This document shows, piece by piece, positions 1 through 8,408 of a stretch of 64,000 nt of DNA; the stretch's first letter is position 1; every line of letters starts with the position of its first letter. The DNA comes from Planctomycetota bacterium. GTDB lineage: Bacteria > Planctomycetota > UBA8742 > UBA2392. The notes under the pieces are model-generated. The model searched no databases. It was not told where the DNA came from and worked only from the letters and a program-made list of their open reading frames with translations. Position numbers and translations under genes: made by a program. Where the stretch lies: contig JADZFR010000056.1 of the NCBI GenBank assembly GCA_020849795.1, positions 1 to 64,000 of the forward strand, read 5' to 3'.

Positions 1-233
1 GCGGCGGGACGAACCTGCAGATCGTGGTGACCAGCGCCAGCCTGCCCAACCAGACGCTGACGCAGCGCTTCACGTACAGCAACGTAGGCGTGATCGGCGG
101 CGGAGGCGGCGGTGGCGGAGGCGGCGGAGGCGGCTGCGAAACTGGCAGCAACCACACGCCGTGGGCATTGCTGATGGCAGCAATGGCCGCAGCAGCCGCA
201 GCAGTAACCATCCAACGCCGCAAACGCGCCTAG
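1..233 (+). CDS. C-terminal end of a surface protein with poly-Gly/Cys anchor (5' truncated)
   Basis: Only the last 76 or so codons are in the window; the frame is open from base 3. The end of the protein has three parts: a run of 13 glycines followed by one cysteine, a hydrophobic alanine-rich segment of about 17 residues, and an Arg/Lys-rich tail (RRKRA). This layout matches the Gly-rich/Cys C-terminal sorting signals (Synerg-CTERM, GlyGly-CTERM and similar families) that are processed by rhombosortase- or exosortase-like membrane proteases, so the protein is probably exported and anchored to the cell surface. The function of the missing N-terminal part cannot be judged. A strong hairpin follows the stop codon. 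Confidence 0.7.
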   Translation, partial: GGTNLQIVVTSASLPNQTLTQRFTYSNVGVIGGGGGGGGGGGGGCETGSNHTPWALLMAAMAAAAAAVTIQRRKRA

Positions 234-255
234 CCGGCTTGAGTACCGATACACA

Positions 256-280
256 CCCCCCGCCTATGCGGGGGGTTGTT
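256..280. terminator. Bidirectional terminator between the surface protein and queG
   Basis: Perfect 8-bp stem ccccccgc (256-263) with gcgggggg (268-275), four-base loop, T-rich on the plus side (ttgtttgtt). The queG stop codon (264-266 on the minus strand) lies inside the loop, so the end of queG is part of the hairpin. Confidence 0.75.
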
Positions 281-1421
281 TGTTCGGAGCGTTGTCTTGC
301 AGCTCCTTGATGATCTTGTCGCGCAGTTCTTCGTTCACGACGTACTTCTGCGCACGCGCAAGCATGGCACGGGCATTGGGTGTGCCGTACTGCAGCAAGG
401 CCCACACCACAGCCTCTTGCAGGGCGTCATCGTCCGTCTGCAGGGCCTGCTCAAGGCTTGGCAGCATCTTTTCGTCCTTGAGGTTGCCGGCCACGATGGC
501 TGCGTTGCGGCGCAGCGCCTCAACACCGGTGCGCTGCAACGGTGTGCCTGCGATGCGCTTTTTGAGGTGCTCAACCTTGCCCGTGAGAATCTGGGCCACG
601 GTGAGCCCGCCCAAGTCAGGAATGTCGTCGCTTGCCATGTGCGGGGCCTTGCTGTTCCAGGGACACACCTCGTTGCAGATGTCGCAACCATAGAGCCACT
701 TGCCCATACCCGGCCGCAACTCCGGGGCGATGCCGCCCTCGTGCTCAATGGTGAGGTAACTGATACAGCGGCTGGCATTGAGTTGATAGGGCACGGGGAA
801 GGCATCGGTCGGGCATGCGTCCAGGCAGCGTGTGCAGGTGCCGCAGTGGTCGGTCACGGGCGCGTCCGGCGCCAATTCAAGGCTGGTGACCACGAGCGCA
901 AGCAGCATCCAGCTACCACGCTGCGGGTCAATCAGCATCGTGTTCTTGCCGACCCAGCCCAGACCGGCTTGCATGGCCAGGGCACGCTCGAGAAATGGTC
1001 CGGTGTCCTGGTACCACAGTGCAAAAGTGCCGGGGCCGCCGAGATGCAGAATCTCGTCCTCAAGGCGCTGGAGTTGCGGCTTGTAGACGTGGTGGTAATC
1101 GGGCCCGCGGGCGTAGCGTGCGACGTTGTGCAGAATGCTTTCCGGGGGCAGGCCCGGCGGCAGTTCTGACCGATAGTCGATGCTGATCATGATAAACGAG
1201 CGCGCCCAGTCGTAGCGGGCAAGTATGTCCTTGCGCCAATCCGGTGTGCGGGCCAGCCAGTCCATCGTGCCGTGCCAGCCGTTGGCAAGCCATGTGTCGA
1301 GAAAGTCGGCATGGGCGGTCTTGCGTGCTGCGCAGAACCCGATGCGGTCAAAGCCCAGCCCCCGGGCGAGCGCGCGGATGGACTCGTTCAATGCGCCGGA
1401 AGTCACGGGTGCCCGTTCCAT
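264..1421 (-). CDS. queG: Epoxyqueuosine reductase QueG
   Basis: Catalyses the last step of queuosine synthesis, reducing epoxyqueuosine to queuosine in tRNA, using cobalamin and two [4Fe-4S] clusters in the cytosol. The 385-residue product has the family motif DTGPFLER, a ferredoxin-like cysteine set CGTCTRCLDAC at about residues 193-203, Cys219, and a second set CDICNEVCPW near 246-253. The C-terminal third has HEAT-like helices, as in known QueG. I start at the ATG at 1421 rather than the upstream in-frame start, because homology begins there and a TATCGT box lies 7 nt before it. It is divergent from nuoH with a 95-bp shared promoter region. Confidence 0.95.
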   Translation of the reverse strand: MERAPVTSGALNESIRALARGLGFDRIGFCAARKTAHADFLDTWLANGWHGTMDWLARTPDWRKDILARYDWARSFIMISIDYRSELPPGLPPESILHNVARYARGPDYHHVYKPQLQRLEDEILHLGGPGTFALWYQDTGPFLERALAMQAGLGWVGKNTMLIDPQRGSWMLLALVVTSLELAPDAPVTDHCGTCTRCLDACPTDAFPVPYQLNASRCISYLTIEHEGGIAPELRPGMGKWLYGCDICNEVCPWNSKAPHMASDDIPDLGGLTVAQILTGKVEHLKKRIAGTPLQRTGVEALRRNAAIVAGNLKDEKMLPSLEQALQTDDDALQEAVVWALLQYGTPNARAMLARAQKYVVNEELRDKIIKELQDNAPNKQPPA

Positions 1422-1434
1422 GCCCACAACGATA
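1422..1434 (-). promoter_or_regulatory. Leaderless-type -10 box of queG
   Basis: On the minus strand TATCGT (1429-1434) ends 7 nt before the queG ATG and no Shine-Dalgarno sequence fits between them. This is the TANNNT arrangement typical of leaderless transcripts. No convincing -35 box. Confidence 0.4.
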
Positions 1435-1481
1435 GGGAAAGATGCAGCAAACGGCAGCCCGCGACTGTCGCCAGCAGACCG

Positions 1482-1516
1482 TTGCATCCCGCACCCGGCG
1501 GGCTAGATTGCGCGCC
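1482..1516 (+). promoter_or_regulatory. Promoter of nuoH, leaderless type
   Basis: TTGCAT (1482-1487), a 16-nt spacer and TAGATT (1504-1509), followed by only gcgcgcc before the ATG at 1517. The short distance leaves no room for a ribosome binding site, suggesting transcription starts at or next to the start codon. Confidence 0.45.
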
Positions 1517-2653
1517 ATGTTCCTTGCCGCATTTGCAATTGAGGGTCACCCCCTCAACTACCTGTTCAACGCGATTGTCGTGATCGTCGCGTTTGCTGTG
1601 ATCATGCAGGTGATTCCCTTCATGATCTGGCTTGAGCGCAAGATGGCGGCATGGATCCAGCTGCGCGACGGCCCGACCAAGGTCGGCCTGCCCAAGTGGA
1701 AGATCCTGGGCCCGCTTTCCGGTTGGGGCATGTTCGGGTTGCTGCAGCCGCTGGCGGACATGTTCAAGCTGATTCTGAAAGAGGACTTCGTGCCGCGGCG
1801 CGCGAGCAAGGTGCTGTTCACGCTGGCGCCGGCGCTGGTGTTTGTGCCGATCGCGTTTGCGTTTGCCGTGATTCCGTTCGGAGATGGTTTCAACTTCGTG
1901 TACGACGACGCCGGCAACTCGTTTACCGTGCGCTACCAGATTGTGGACTTCGGCGTGGGCGTGCTGTTCGCGCTGGCGGCACTCAGCCTTGCCGTGCACG
2001 GCCTGAGCCTGGGCGGCTGGGCGAGCAACAACAAGTTCGGCATGTTCGGCGCGGTGCGTGCAAGCGCGCAGTTGATCAGCTATGAAGCGGCCATGTTCAT
2101 GGTGGTGCTGGCCATGGTCATGCTGTACGGCACGCTGGACCTTCGCGAAATGACGCTGCGCCAGACGGACGTGGGCATCGGCCTGTTGAGCATTTTCAAG
2201 TGGGGGATGTTCCAGCAGCCGGTGGCTTTCGTGATCTTCTGCATCTGCGCGTTTGCCGAGAGTAACCGCCTTCCGTTCGACTTTCCTGAGGCGGAAGCGG
2301 AATTGATCGGTGGCTACCACACCGAGTACGGCAGCATGAAGTTCGCGATGTTCTTCCTGGGCGAGTACTACGGCATGGTCATCCAGGCCTGCCTTGTGGT
2401 CACGCTGTTCATGGGCGGCTGGACGCTGCCGGGGCTTGACCCGACGCCGGGCACGTTCCTGGCAAGCCTGGCGGGCCCGCTGGTGTTCTGCGCCAAGGTT
2501 TCGATTTTCCTGTGGATCTACATCCAGGTGCGCTGGACGCTGCCGCGCTTCCGGTTTGACCAGTTGATGAACCTTGGCTGGAAGAAGTTGATCCCGATCG
2601 CGCTGGCCAACGTAGTAATCACAGCGCTGATCCTGAACCTGACCAACCGCTAG
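1517..2653 (+). CDS. nuoH: NADH-quinone oxidoreductase subunit H (NuoH)
   Basis: Membrane subunit of respiratory complex I that forms part of the quinone-binding channel and links the peripheral arm to the proton-pumping arm. The 378-residue product has about eight hydrophobic segments and the hallmark AFAESNRLPFDFPEAEAEL motif (about residues 250-270). The ATG at 1517 is chosen because upstream codons are non-hydrophobic and a -10 box abuts it. It stands alone: no other nuo gene is next to it on either side, so this subunit must be assembled with partners encoded elsewhere, or serve a related membrane complex. A strong terminator follows. Confidence 0.95.
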   Translation: MFLAAFAIEGHPLNYLFNAIVVIVAFAVIMQVIPFMIWLERKMAAWIQLRDGPTKVGLPKWKILGPLSGWGMFGLLQPLADMFKLILKEDFVPRRASKVLFTLAPALVFVPIAFAFAVIPFGDGFNFVYDDAGNSFTVRYQIVDFGVGVLFALAALSLAVHGLSLGGWASNNKFGMFGAVRASAQLISYEAAMFMVVLAMVMLYGTLDLREMTLRQTDVGIGLLSIFKWGMFQQPVAFVIFCICAFAESNRLPFDFPEAEAELIGGYHTEYGSMKFAMFFLGEYYGMVIQACLVVTLFMGGWTLPGLDPTPGTFLASLAGPLVFCAKVSIFLWIYIQVRWTLPRFRFDQLMNLGWKKLIPIALANVVITALILNLTNR

Positions 2654-2671
2654 CCCGGATCGCACGGAAAA

Positions 2672-2697
2672 GCCCCGAGCTTGTGCTCGGGGCTTTC
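2672..2697. terminator. Terminator between convergent nuoH and thrS
   Basis: Perfect 9-bp stem gccccgagc (2672-2680) and gctcggggc (2685-2693) with loop ttgt, followed by ttt on the plus strand and preceded by a run read as tttt on the minus strand, so it can serve both genes. Confidence 0.85.
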
Positions 2698-2748
2698 TGT
2701 TCTGGTCCTTGCCGCCTTGGCCAAGGCTTCGGCGCCTGGCCCTTCGGG

Positions 2749-4719
2749 TCACTTTCGCCACTCTTCCAGGTTTGCGAGGAACTTCTCTATGGGCATTTCG
2801 CCCAGCTCGCCTTTGTCGCGGCTTCTGATGTTGATGCTGCTGTTTTCTACTTCTTTCTCGCCGACCACTATGGCGTAGGGGATCTTCTGCAGGCTGGCTT
2901 CGCGGATCTTGTAGCCCACGCGGTCGTCTTTCAAATTCACCTCTGAGCGCAGGCCGAACGCAAGCAGCTTTGCGTTCACTTCTTTGGCGTAGTCGATGAA
3001 CTTCTCGCTTACCGGGATGATCTGCACCTGCAGCGGTGCCAGCCACAACGGAAACGCGCCCGCGAAATGCTCGATCAAGATGCCCATGAAGCGCTCTACG
3101 CTGCCATAGCAGGCACGGTGAATCATGACCGGGGTGTGGCGTGCGCCGTCAGCCCCGACGTACACCAGGCCGAAACGCGCGGGCATTGAGAAGTCGAGCT
3201 GGATGGTCCCGCACTGCCAGCTGCGCTTCAGGCTGTCCCGAATATGAAAGTCGATCTTCGGGCCGTAAAACGCACCGTCGCCGGGGTTGAGCTTGTAGTT
3301 CACGCCCATCTCGTCGAGGGTTGACTTCAGGGCACTTTCGGCCTTGTCCCACACCTCCGCGCTGCCGATGGCCTTTGCCGGCTTGGTGCTCAGCTCAATG
3401 TGAACGTCGTCCAGCCCGAACGCGCCGTAGATCTCTTTGAAAAAGTTGATCAGCAACTGGATCTCGCCCTTGATCTGGTCCGGGGTGCAAAAGTGGTGCG
3501 CGTCGTCCTGGGTGAACGCCTGCACCCTGAACAACCCGTGCCGCACGCCGCTCAGCTCACGACGGTGCACAAGCCCCATCTCCGCGATGCGCAGCGGGAA
3601 CTCGTTGTGGCTGTGCAGCCGGGTGCGGTACAGCATCAGGTGCCCCGGGCAGTTCATCGGCTTGACCGCCATGGGGCGGTCTTCTTCCACGTTTTCGTTG
3701 ACCTTCTCTGGGTTCTTCTCGTCGCGCAGCTTCATCTTGGTGAAGAACATGTTCTCGAGATAGTTCTGGTAGTGGCCGCTGGTGTGCCACATGGACTCGC
3801 TCAGCACGATCGGGGTTTTCACCTCGACGTAGCCGCGGCGCTTCAGGTTGTCGCGCATGAAGTTGACCAGCAGGTTCCAGATGGTCGCGCCCTTGGGATA
3901 GAAGAACGGAAAGCCGGGCGCGTCTTCGTCCATGAAGAACAGTTCAAGCTGCTCGCCGAGCACGCGGTGGTCGCGTTTGCGGGCTTCTTCAAGAAACTTG
4001 AAGTGGTCCTCCAGCTCGGCCTTGGTGAAGAAGGCGATGCCATACACGCGTTGAAGCTGCTCTTTCTCGGCATCGGCGCGCCAATAGCTGCCGCTGACCT
4101 TGGTCAGCTTCACGAATTTCAACCAGCCGGTGTCGGGCACGTGGGGGCCGCGGCACAGGTCAATGAAGTCTCCGTGCTTGTAGAAAGTCAGTTCTTCGCC
4201 GCGCTCTTTGATGCCGCCGACCAGTTCCTGCTTGAACTTGTTGTGGCCGCCGTCGATGGCCTTGTAGCGGGCGTAATGCTCGTTGGCGTCGTCGTAACCG
4301 CTGACGCAGCGCACGAAGGGGTGACCGGCTTTCACGATCTTGGCCATTTCGGCTTCGATCTTGGGAAAGTCGTCCGGGGTGATCTTCTGGTCGGGCAAAT
4401 AGATGTCGTAGTAAAAGCCCTCATCGACGACGGGGCCGATGGTGAGCTGAGCCTTGGGAAAAATGCGCAGGATGGCGTCGGCCATCAGGTGGGCCGCCGA
4501 GTGCCGCAGCACCTCAAGTGCCTCTTTGTCTTTCTTGGTGATGATGTGGACTTCGGCGCCGTCAGGCAGCTCGCGCTGCAGATCGACGATTGCGCCATCC
4601 ACCTTGGCGGCGATAGCGACCCGGGCGAGGCCGTCGGAGATTGATTTGGCAAGGTCCGCGGCGGATGCGCCTGCGGACAGCTGCTTTGCGCTGCCGTCAG
4701 GCAGCTTTACGCTGATCAT
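2749..4719 (-). CDS. thrS: Threonyl-tRNA synthetase
   Basis: Class II synthetase that charges tRNA(Thr) in the cytosol. The 656-residue product has a TGS domain (residues 1-60), the editing domain with HSAAHLMADA, catalytic-core motifs including PMNCPGHLMLY (zinc-binding Cys), RRELSGVRHGL and MIHRACYGSVERF, and a C-terminal anticodon-binding domain. The ATG at 4719 is preceded by a good AGGAG sequence; the longer in-frame extension upstream is non-homologous and covers the leader hairpins. The leader carries two tandem anticodon-like stem-loops directly before the ribosome binding site, suggesting autogenous translational control as in E. coli thrS. Confidence 0.97.
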   Translation of the reverse strand: MISVKLPDGSAKQLSAGASAADLAKSISDGLARVAIAAKVDGAIVDLQRELPDGAEVHIITKKDKEALEVLRHSAAHLMADAILRIFPKAQLTIGPVVDEGFYYDIYLPDQKITPDDFPKIEAEMAKIVKAGHPFVRCVSGYDDANEHYARYKAIDGGHNKFKQELVGGIKERGEELTFYKHGDFIDLCRGPHVPDTGWLKFVKLTKVSGSYWRADAEKEQLQRVYGIAFFTKAELEDHFKFLEEARKRDHRVLGEQLELFFMDEDAPGFPFFYPKGATIWNLLVNFMRDNLKRRGYVEVKTPIVLSESMWHTSGHYQNYLENMFFTKMKLRDEKNPEKVNENVEEDRPMAVKPMNCPGHLMLYRTRLHSHNEFPLRIAEMGLVHRRELSGVRHGLFRVQAFTQDDAHHFCTPDQIKGEIQLLINFFKEIYGAFGLDDVHIELSTKPAKAIGSAEVWDKAESALKSTLDEMGVNYKLNPGDGAFYGPKIDFHIRDSLKRSWQCGTIQLDFSMPARFGLVYVGADGARHTPVMIHRACYGSVERFMGILIEHFAGAFPLWLAPLQVQIIPVSEKFIDYAKEVNAKLLAFGLRSEVNLKDDRVGYKIREASLQKIPYAIVVGEKEVENSSINIRSRDKGELGEMPIEKFLANLEEWRK

Positions 4720-4736
4720 GGTTTTTCTCCTGTTTG

Positions 4737-4786
4737 GTGACGGATACGAACCGCCACACACTCGGCCCGGTGGATACGGTCCACCG
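4737..4786 (-). promoter_or_regulatory. Candidate ThrRS translational operator: two tandem tRNA(Thr)-anticodon-like hairpins
   Basis: In the mRNA the hairpin nearest the gene (4757 to 4737) has a 7-bp stem GUGGCGG/CCGUCAC (one G-U pair) and the 7-nt loop UUCGUAU. The distal hairpin (4786 to 4768) has stem CGGUGG/CCACCG and the 7-nt loop ACCGUAU. In both loops CGU occupies the three anticodon positions (34-36 in tRNA numbering) followed by A37. They are 10 nt apart and the first ends 17 nt before the ATG, next to AGGAG. E. coli thrS is known to be repressed by ThrRS binding two anticodon-arm mimics in its leader; function here is inferred. Confidence 0.55.
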
Positions 4787-4848
4787 TGGCCATTTACTAC
4801 TAAACGCAAAGGTAGCTGCGTTTGTTGCACTTTCAATGGCAGGACGGG

Positions 4849-5613
4849 CTACAGTTCCAGCCGGCACAGCACGGGCGTATGGTCGCTGGGTTGTTCCCAG
4901 CCGCGCGGGTCGATGTCGATCCACGCCTTCGTGACGGAATCCTTGAGCGCGTCGCTGACCCAGAGCTGGTCGATGCGCAGGCCGTGGTTGCGCTTGTAAC
5001 CGCCGCCCCGGTAGTCCCACCATGAGTACAGGCCGGCTTTGGGCTCGACCAGTCGCAGCGAGTCGTGCAGGCCCCAGTCGGCAAAGTTCTTCAGCCACTT
5101 GTGCTCGTCGGGGTGGAAACCGATTTCTCCTGCGCACGCCTTGGGGTCCCATACGTCGCGCGGCTCGGGCGCGATGTTGAAGTCGCCGCCCAGCACCACG
5201 GGCTCGGACGGCTTGCCGAAGCCGTCCAGGTGCCGGCGGAGAGCCTTGAAGAAGCGCTGTTTGTAGGCGAACTTGTCGCTGCCGACCGCCTGGCCGTTGG
5301 GTGCGTAAACGCTGAACACGTGAACGCCGTCGACCACTGCTTCAATCAGGCGGCTCTGGCCTTCTTCGCCGGGAAAGCCCTCGACCACTTCTTCGATCGG
5401 CAACTTCGACAGGATCGCGACGCCGTTGTAGGTCACCTGGCCGTGCACAGCCGCCTCGTAGCCCAACTCGCCGACTTCATCGAACGGAAAGTCGTCGGTC
5501 GGCAGCTTGAGTTCCTGAAGGCAGAGCACGTCCGGCTTGGCGGCCTTGAGCCAGTCCAGCAAGTGCGGCAGGCGCACCCGCAGCGAGTTGACATTCCAGG
5601 AAGCTAGCAGCAT
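4849..5613 (-). CDS. xth: Exodeoxyribonuclease III (AP endonuclease, XthA family)
   Basis: Base-excision repair enzyme that cleaves DNA 5' to abasic sites and degrades duplex DNA from 3' ends. The 254-residue product contains the family motifs in order: WNVNSLR near the N terminus, LCLQELK (metal-binding Glu), GGDFNIAPEPRDV (catalytic Asp/Asn), RIDQLWVS, and the C-terminal SDHTPV carrying the catalytic His. Length is normal. It lies upstream of thrS on the same strand with a 129-bp gap that contains the thrS leader, so the two may be co-transcribed. Confidence 0.95.
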   Translation of the reverse strand: MLLASWNVNSLRVRLPHLLDWLKAAKPDVLCLQELKLPTDDFPFDEVGELGYEAAVHGQVTYNGVAILSKLPIEEVVEGFPGEEGQSRLIEAVVDGVHVFSVYAPNGQAVGSDKFAYKQRFFKALRRHLDGFGKPSEPVVLGGDFNIAPEPRDVWDPKACAGEIGFHPDEHKWLKNFADWGLHDSLRLVEPKAGLYSWWDYRGGGYKRNHGLRIDQLWVSDALKDSVTKAWIDIDPRGWEQPSDHTPVLCRLEL

Positions 5614-5646
5614 TCGGTGGTCCCATGAACCATTGCTCGTTACCGC

Positions 5647-7059
5647 TTAGAAGTAATAGGTGTACCCGACCAGCAGGCTGACTGAAAAGTAGTTGATGTT
5701 GATGCGCTTGCGGTGGCCGGTCAGCAGCTCATCTTCCCGGGGGTCGTCGAAATTGATGGGTTGCCGCGTGGTGCCGCTGCCAAGCGCGAACTGCAGGCCG
5801 AGCATCAACTCATGCTTGGGGCTGTGGTCGTCCTGCCGCGTCGTGAAGCTGATGCCGGTCGCGAAGTGAAACAGGTTCCAGGTGGCGACACCCAGGTGCA
5901 GATCGTTGCCGAACCCCAAATAGTCGGCGTTGGCGTCGGTGCGCATGCTCCAGAACCCGGTCCAGTTTTCGTGAAAGCGCGTCTCCATGCCGATCACGCC
6001 GTTGAAGGCGCCACGCTTGCCGTCGTGGACCGTGAGCAGCTTGCGGCTGCTCTCGCTCGGGAATGGGCCGATGATGAAAGCCTTGTCGCCCTCTGGCGCA
6101 GCGACCTTGTAGCGGCCGACGGGCAGAAACCACTCCCAGGCAAAGCCCAGCAGCACAGGCCCGAAGTCGTACTCGACCCCGCTGGCAATGCTAAGCGGCG
6201 ACCGCACTTCGGTGGCCACGCCATCGCGGCGGTCGTTGGCCTCGAACTGGTCGCTGGTGCCGTTGCCGTCGATATCGAGGTCATCCACCGAAATCTGCTG
6301 CCAGACCGTGCCGCTGCCGAACAGGTTCAGGCTTGGCGTCGTCAGCGTCACGCCCATCTTCAACCCGTCAAATTGCATGCTCACGCCGGCTTTCCAGAGC
6401 ATGCGCACGTTCCAGAGGTCCCAGCCGGCGGCGTTGCCTGCGCCGAACGTCTGGCCGGTGTCGTTGACGGCGCGCGTGGTGATGTTCACGCCGCGCGTTT
6501 CGAAGCGCAGCGCGCCCCAGTGAGTGATGCCGATTGCCAGCCAGTCGGTGATTGCCCAGCCAAAGCCCAGCCCCGCCCAGTATTCCTCTGTGCTGGTGTC
6601 AAACTGGAACGAGCCGATGTAGTGCTCATCGCCCGGAGAGCGAGTGTCGTCGATGACGTTTTCCCGTCGTTCGACGCGCGTGCTGGCGCGCGCGTCAAAA
6701 AACTGTCGGGCCAGAATCTGGAAGCCCAGGCCGATCCTGGCCTGGTCAAACAGGAACACGCCCGATGCCGTCAGCGGAATGATGTCGCCCTGCGTGCTGG
6801 TGATGTTGCGCCCCGCGCCCGCGCCATCGCTGAGCGTCAGGATGCTGAGCTGGTACCCGTCGGCGCTTACTTTGAGCGAGTCATTCTTCACCCAGCCAAG
6901 CCGCGCCGGGTTGTAGTACACGGCGCTGGTGTCGCTGACCCCGCCGATCACGGCACCACCCATCAGTGCGCTGCGAGTGCCAAACTGGTGCGTCCAGTAG
7001 TGATTGTCCTGGGCGGCCAGGCCGGCGCAAATGAGTAGCAGGGCGAGTAGGGCTCGCAT
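5647..7059 (-). CDS. OMPP1/FadL/PorV-like outer-membrane beta-barrel protein
   Basis: The 470-residue product begins with a cleavable signal peptide (MRALLALLLICAGLAAQ) and continues as alternating amphipathic strands ending in an aromatic C terminus (YTYYF), the recognition pattern for the outer-membrane assembly machinery. Near the N terminus it has SALMGGA and YYNPA, the signature seen in OMPP1/FadL/TodX and PorV-type barrels, which transport hydrophobic compounds or serve secretion. The substrate cannot be told. The ATG at 7059 has a good AGGAG sequence; the ORF extends upstream without homology. It lies downstream of the act operon on the same strand, separated by a palindromic repeat. 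Confidence 0.75.
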   Translation of the reverse strand: MRALLALLLICAGLAAQDNHYWTHQFGTRSALMGGAVIGGVSDTSAVYYNPARLGWVKNDSLKVSADGYQLSILTLSDGAGAGRNITSTQGDIIPLTASGVFLFDQARIGLGFQILARQFFDARASTRVERRENVIDDTRSPGDEHYIGSFQFDTSTEEYWAGLGFGWAITDWLAIGITHWGALRFETRGVNITTRAVNDTGQTFGAGNAAGWDLWNVRMLWKAGVSMQFDGLKMGVTLTTPSLNLFGSGTVWQQISVDDLDIDGNGTSDQFEANDRRDGVATEVRSPLSIASGVEYDFGPVLLGFAWEWFLPVGRYKVAAPEGDKAFIIGPFPSESSRKLLTVHDGKRGAFNGVIGMETRFHENWTGFWSMRTDANADYLGFGNDLHLGVATWNLFHFATGISFTTRQDDHSPKHELMLGLQFALGSGTTRQPINFDDPREDELLTGHRKRININYFSVSLLVGYTYYF

Positions 7060-7120
7060 GGTGTCTCCTGTGGCAAGGGGGCACCGGATTATCGAACCGC
7101 AGTGACCGATTACCAATAGC

Positions 7121-7151
7121 GAATTACCAATGCCGGGGGCATTGGTAATTC
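7121..7151. repeat. Perfect 14-bp palindrome (ACCAAT-type repeat)
   Basis: gaattaccaatgcc (7121-7134), a 3-base spacer, and its exact reverse complement (7138-7151). A related ATTACCAAT unit precedes it at about 7108-7117. It sits between actF and the outer-membrane protein gene and could act as a terminator-like structure or a small dispersed repeat; a related imperfect element lies at 29861-29941. Confidence 0.7.
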
Positions 7152-7181
7152 GGAACGAAGTGTCGTGGCTTGCAGTGCGCG

Positions 7182-8408
7182 TTACAGGTGGTGGTGCACA
7201 GATTCGACGTAATACGGGTCCTTCTTGGCCAGCAAGGGCGCCTTTTCCAGCGCCTTGAGCGTGACGAACAGGAACAGGCCCAGCACACCGACCAGCGTCC
7301 CGACGACCACGACTGTCCAGACGCCGGCTGCGGCATGCGGGATACCATCCACGGGGTGCGAGCGCGGCGCCACGAGCTGCCACAGGTCAATGAAACGCCC
7401 GCCCAGAGCAAAGCATGCGGCGATGGCAAGCATCTTGGGGTTACGCTTGTTCGGCCGTGGCAGCAGGATCAGGAACGGGATCACCCAGTTGATCAGCGGG
7501 TTCAACCCGAACGAAACCCAGAACCAGGGGCCTTCCCAGCGGGCCAGGTAATGCTGCGTTTCTTCAGGGATGTTCGAGTACCAGATCAGCATGAACTGGC
7601 AGAACCAGATGTAGGCCCAGAAGGTGGCCGACGCCAGCAGCCAGATGCCGACGTTGTGGTAGTGGTTCTCGTTGACCGACTTGCGCAGGTAGCCCGTCTG
7701 CTGCAGGAAAATCAGCAGCAGCGCCAGCATCGCAAACCCGCTCTCCATGATGCCGGCGAACTGGTACACGCCGAACATGGTGCTGAACCAGGTGGGCTCG
7801 ACGCTCATGATGTAGTCGATGCTGGCAAAGGTCACGGTAATCGCGAACAGGGCGGCATATGGCGCCGCGACCCGGCGGCCGGTGGTCGTGTGTTTGACAT
7901 CGCCATCCACATCCTGTTTGCGCGACGCGCGCACCAGTGCCCACGACGCGGCAATCCAGATGCCGAAGTAAATCGCCATGCGGATTACGAACGAACTGGG
8001 GTTCAGCCAGGCTCTCTTGCCCGCGAGCAGTTCACTGTGCAGGTCGCCATGGTCCACCGGGTGGGCCCATTCGTAGAAATTGCTGAACAGGGCCGCCAGC
8101 GCAATCAGCACGAACGTGCCCGCGGCCACCGGCAGGTAGCGCGTCATGGCTTCGGGCACGCGTTTGATGACGACGTGCCAGCCGCTGCTGGACAGGTGCG
8201 AGATGGAAAGAAACAGCGTGGCAAACAGCGGGAATCCAAGGCAGTACCAGGCCGCGATCACCCAGCCGGTCATCGCCAGTTCAACGCCGCCAATCCAGGT
8301 CAGGCCAAAGGCGACCAGGCCAACGACCATCATCCCGAAACTGGCCAGCTTGGCCAGCACTGGAAAGCTGAAGTGTTCAGGCTCGTCCATGACAGTCACG
8401 GTTGCCAT
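7182..8408 (-). CDS. actF: Alternative complex III subunit ActF (membrane, NrfD-related)
   Basis: Quinol:electron-acceptor oxidoreductase subunit, a paralogue of ActC that completes the membrane core of alternative complex III. The 408-residue product is almost entirely hydrophobic with about ten membrane segments, and has conserved features such as YHNVGIWLLASATFWAYIWF. It is the last gene of the operon and begins one base after the actE stop codon, which indicates translational coupling. No cytochrome oxidase genes follow, although in many bacteria ActF is next to them. Confidence 0.88.
   Translation of the reverse strand: MATVTVMDEPEHFSFPVLAKLASFGMMVVGLVAFGLTWIGGVELAMTGWVIAAWYCLGFPLFATLFLSISHLSSSGWHVVIKRVPEAMTRYLPVAAGTFVLIALAALFSNFYEWAHPVDHGDLHSELLAGKRAWLNPSSFVIRMAIYFGIWIAASWALVRASRKQDVDGDVKHTTTGRRVAAPYAALFAITVTFASIDYIMSVEPTWFSTMFGVYQFAGIMESGFAMLALLLIFLQQTGYLRKSVNENHYHNVGIWLLASATFWAYIWFCQFMLIWYSNIPEETQHYLARWEGPWFWVSFGLNPLINWVIPFLILLPRPNKRNPKMLAIAACFALGGRFIDLWQLVAPRSHPVDGIPHAAAGVWTVVVVGTLVGVLGLFLFVTLKALEKAPLLAKKDPYYVESVHHHL

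Noticed and set aside
1403..3046. 547-codon minus-strand frame across nuoH
   Set aside because: Translation is an Arg/Gln/His-rich string; nuoH on the other strand has unambiguous complex I motifs.
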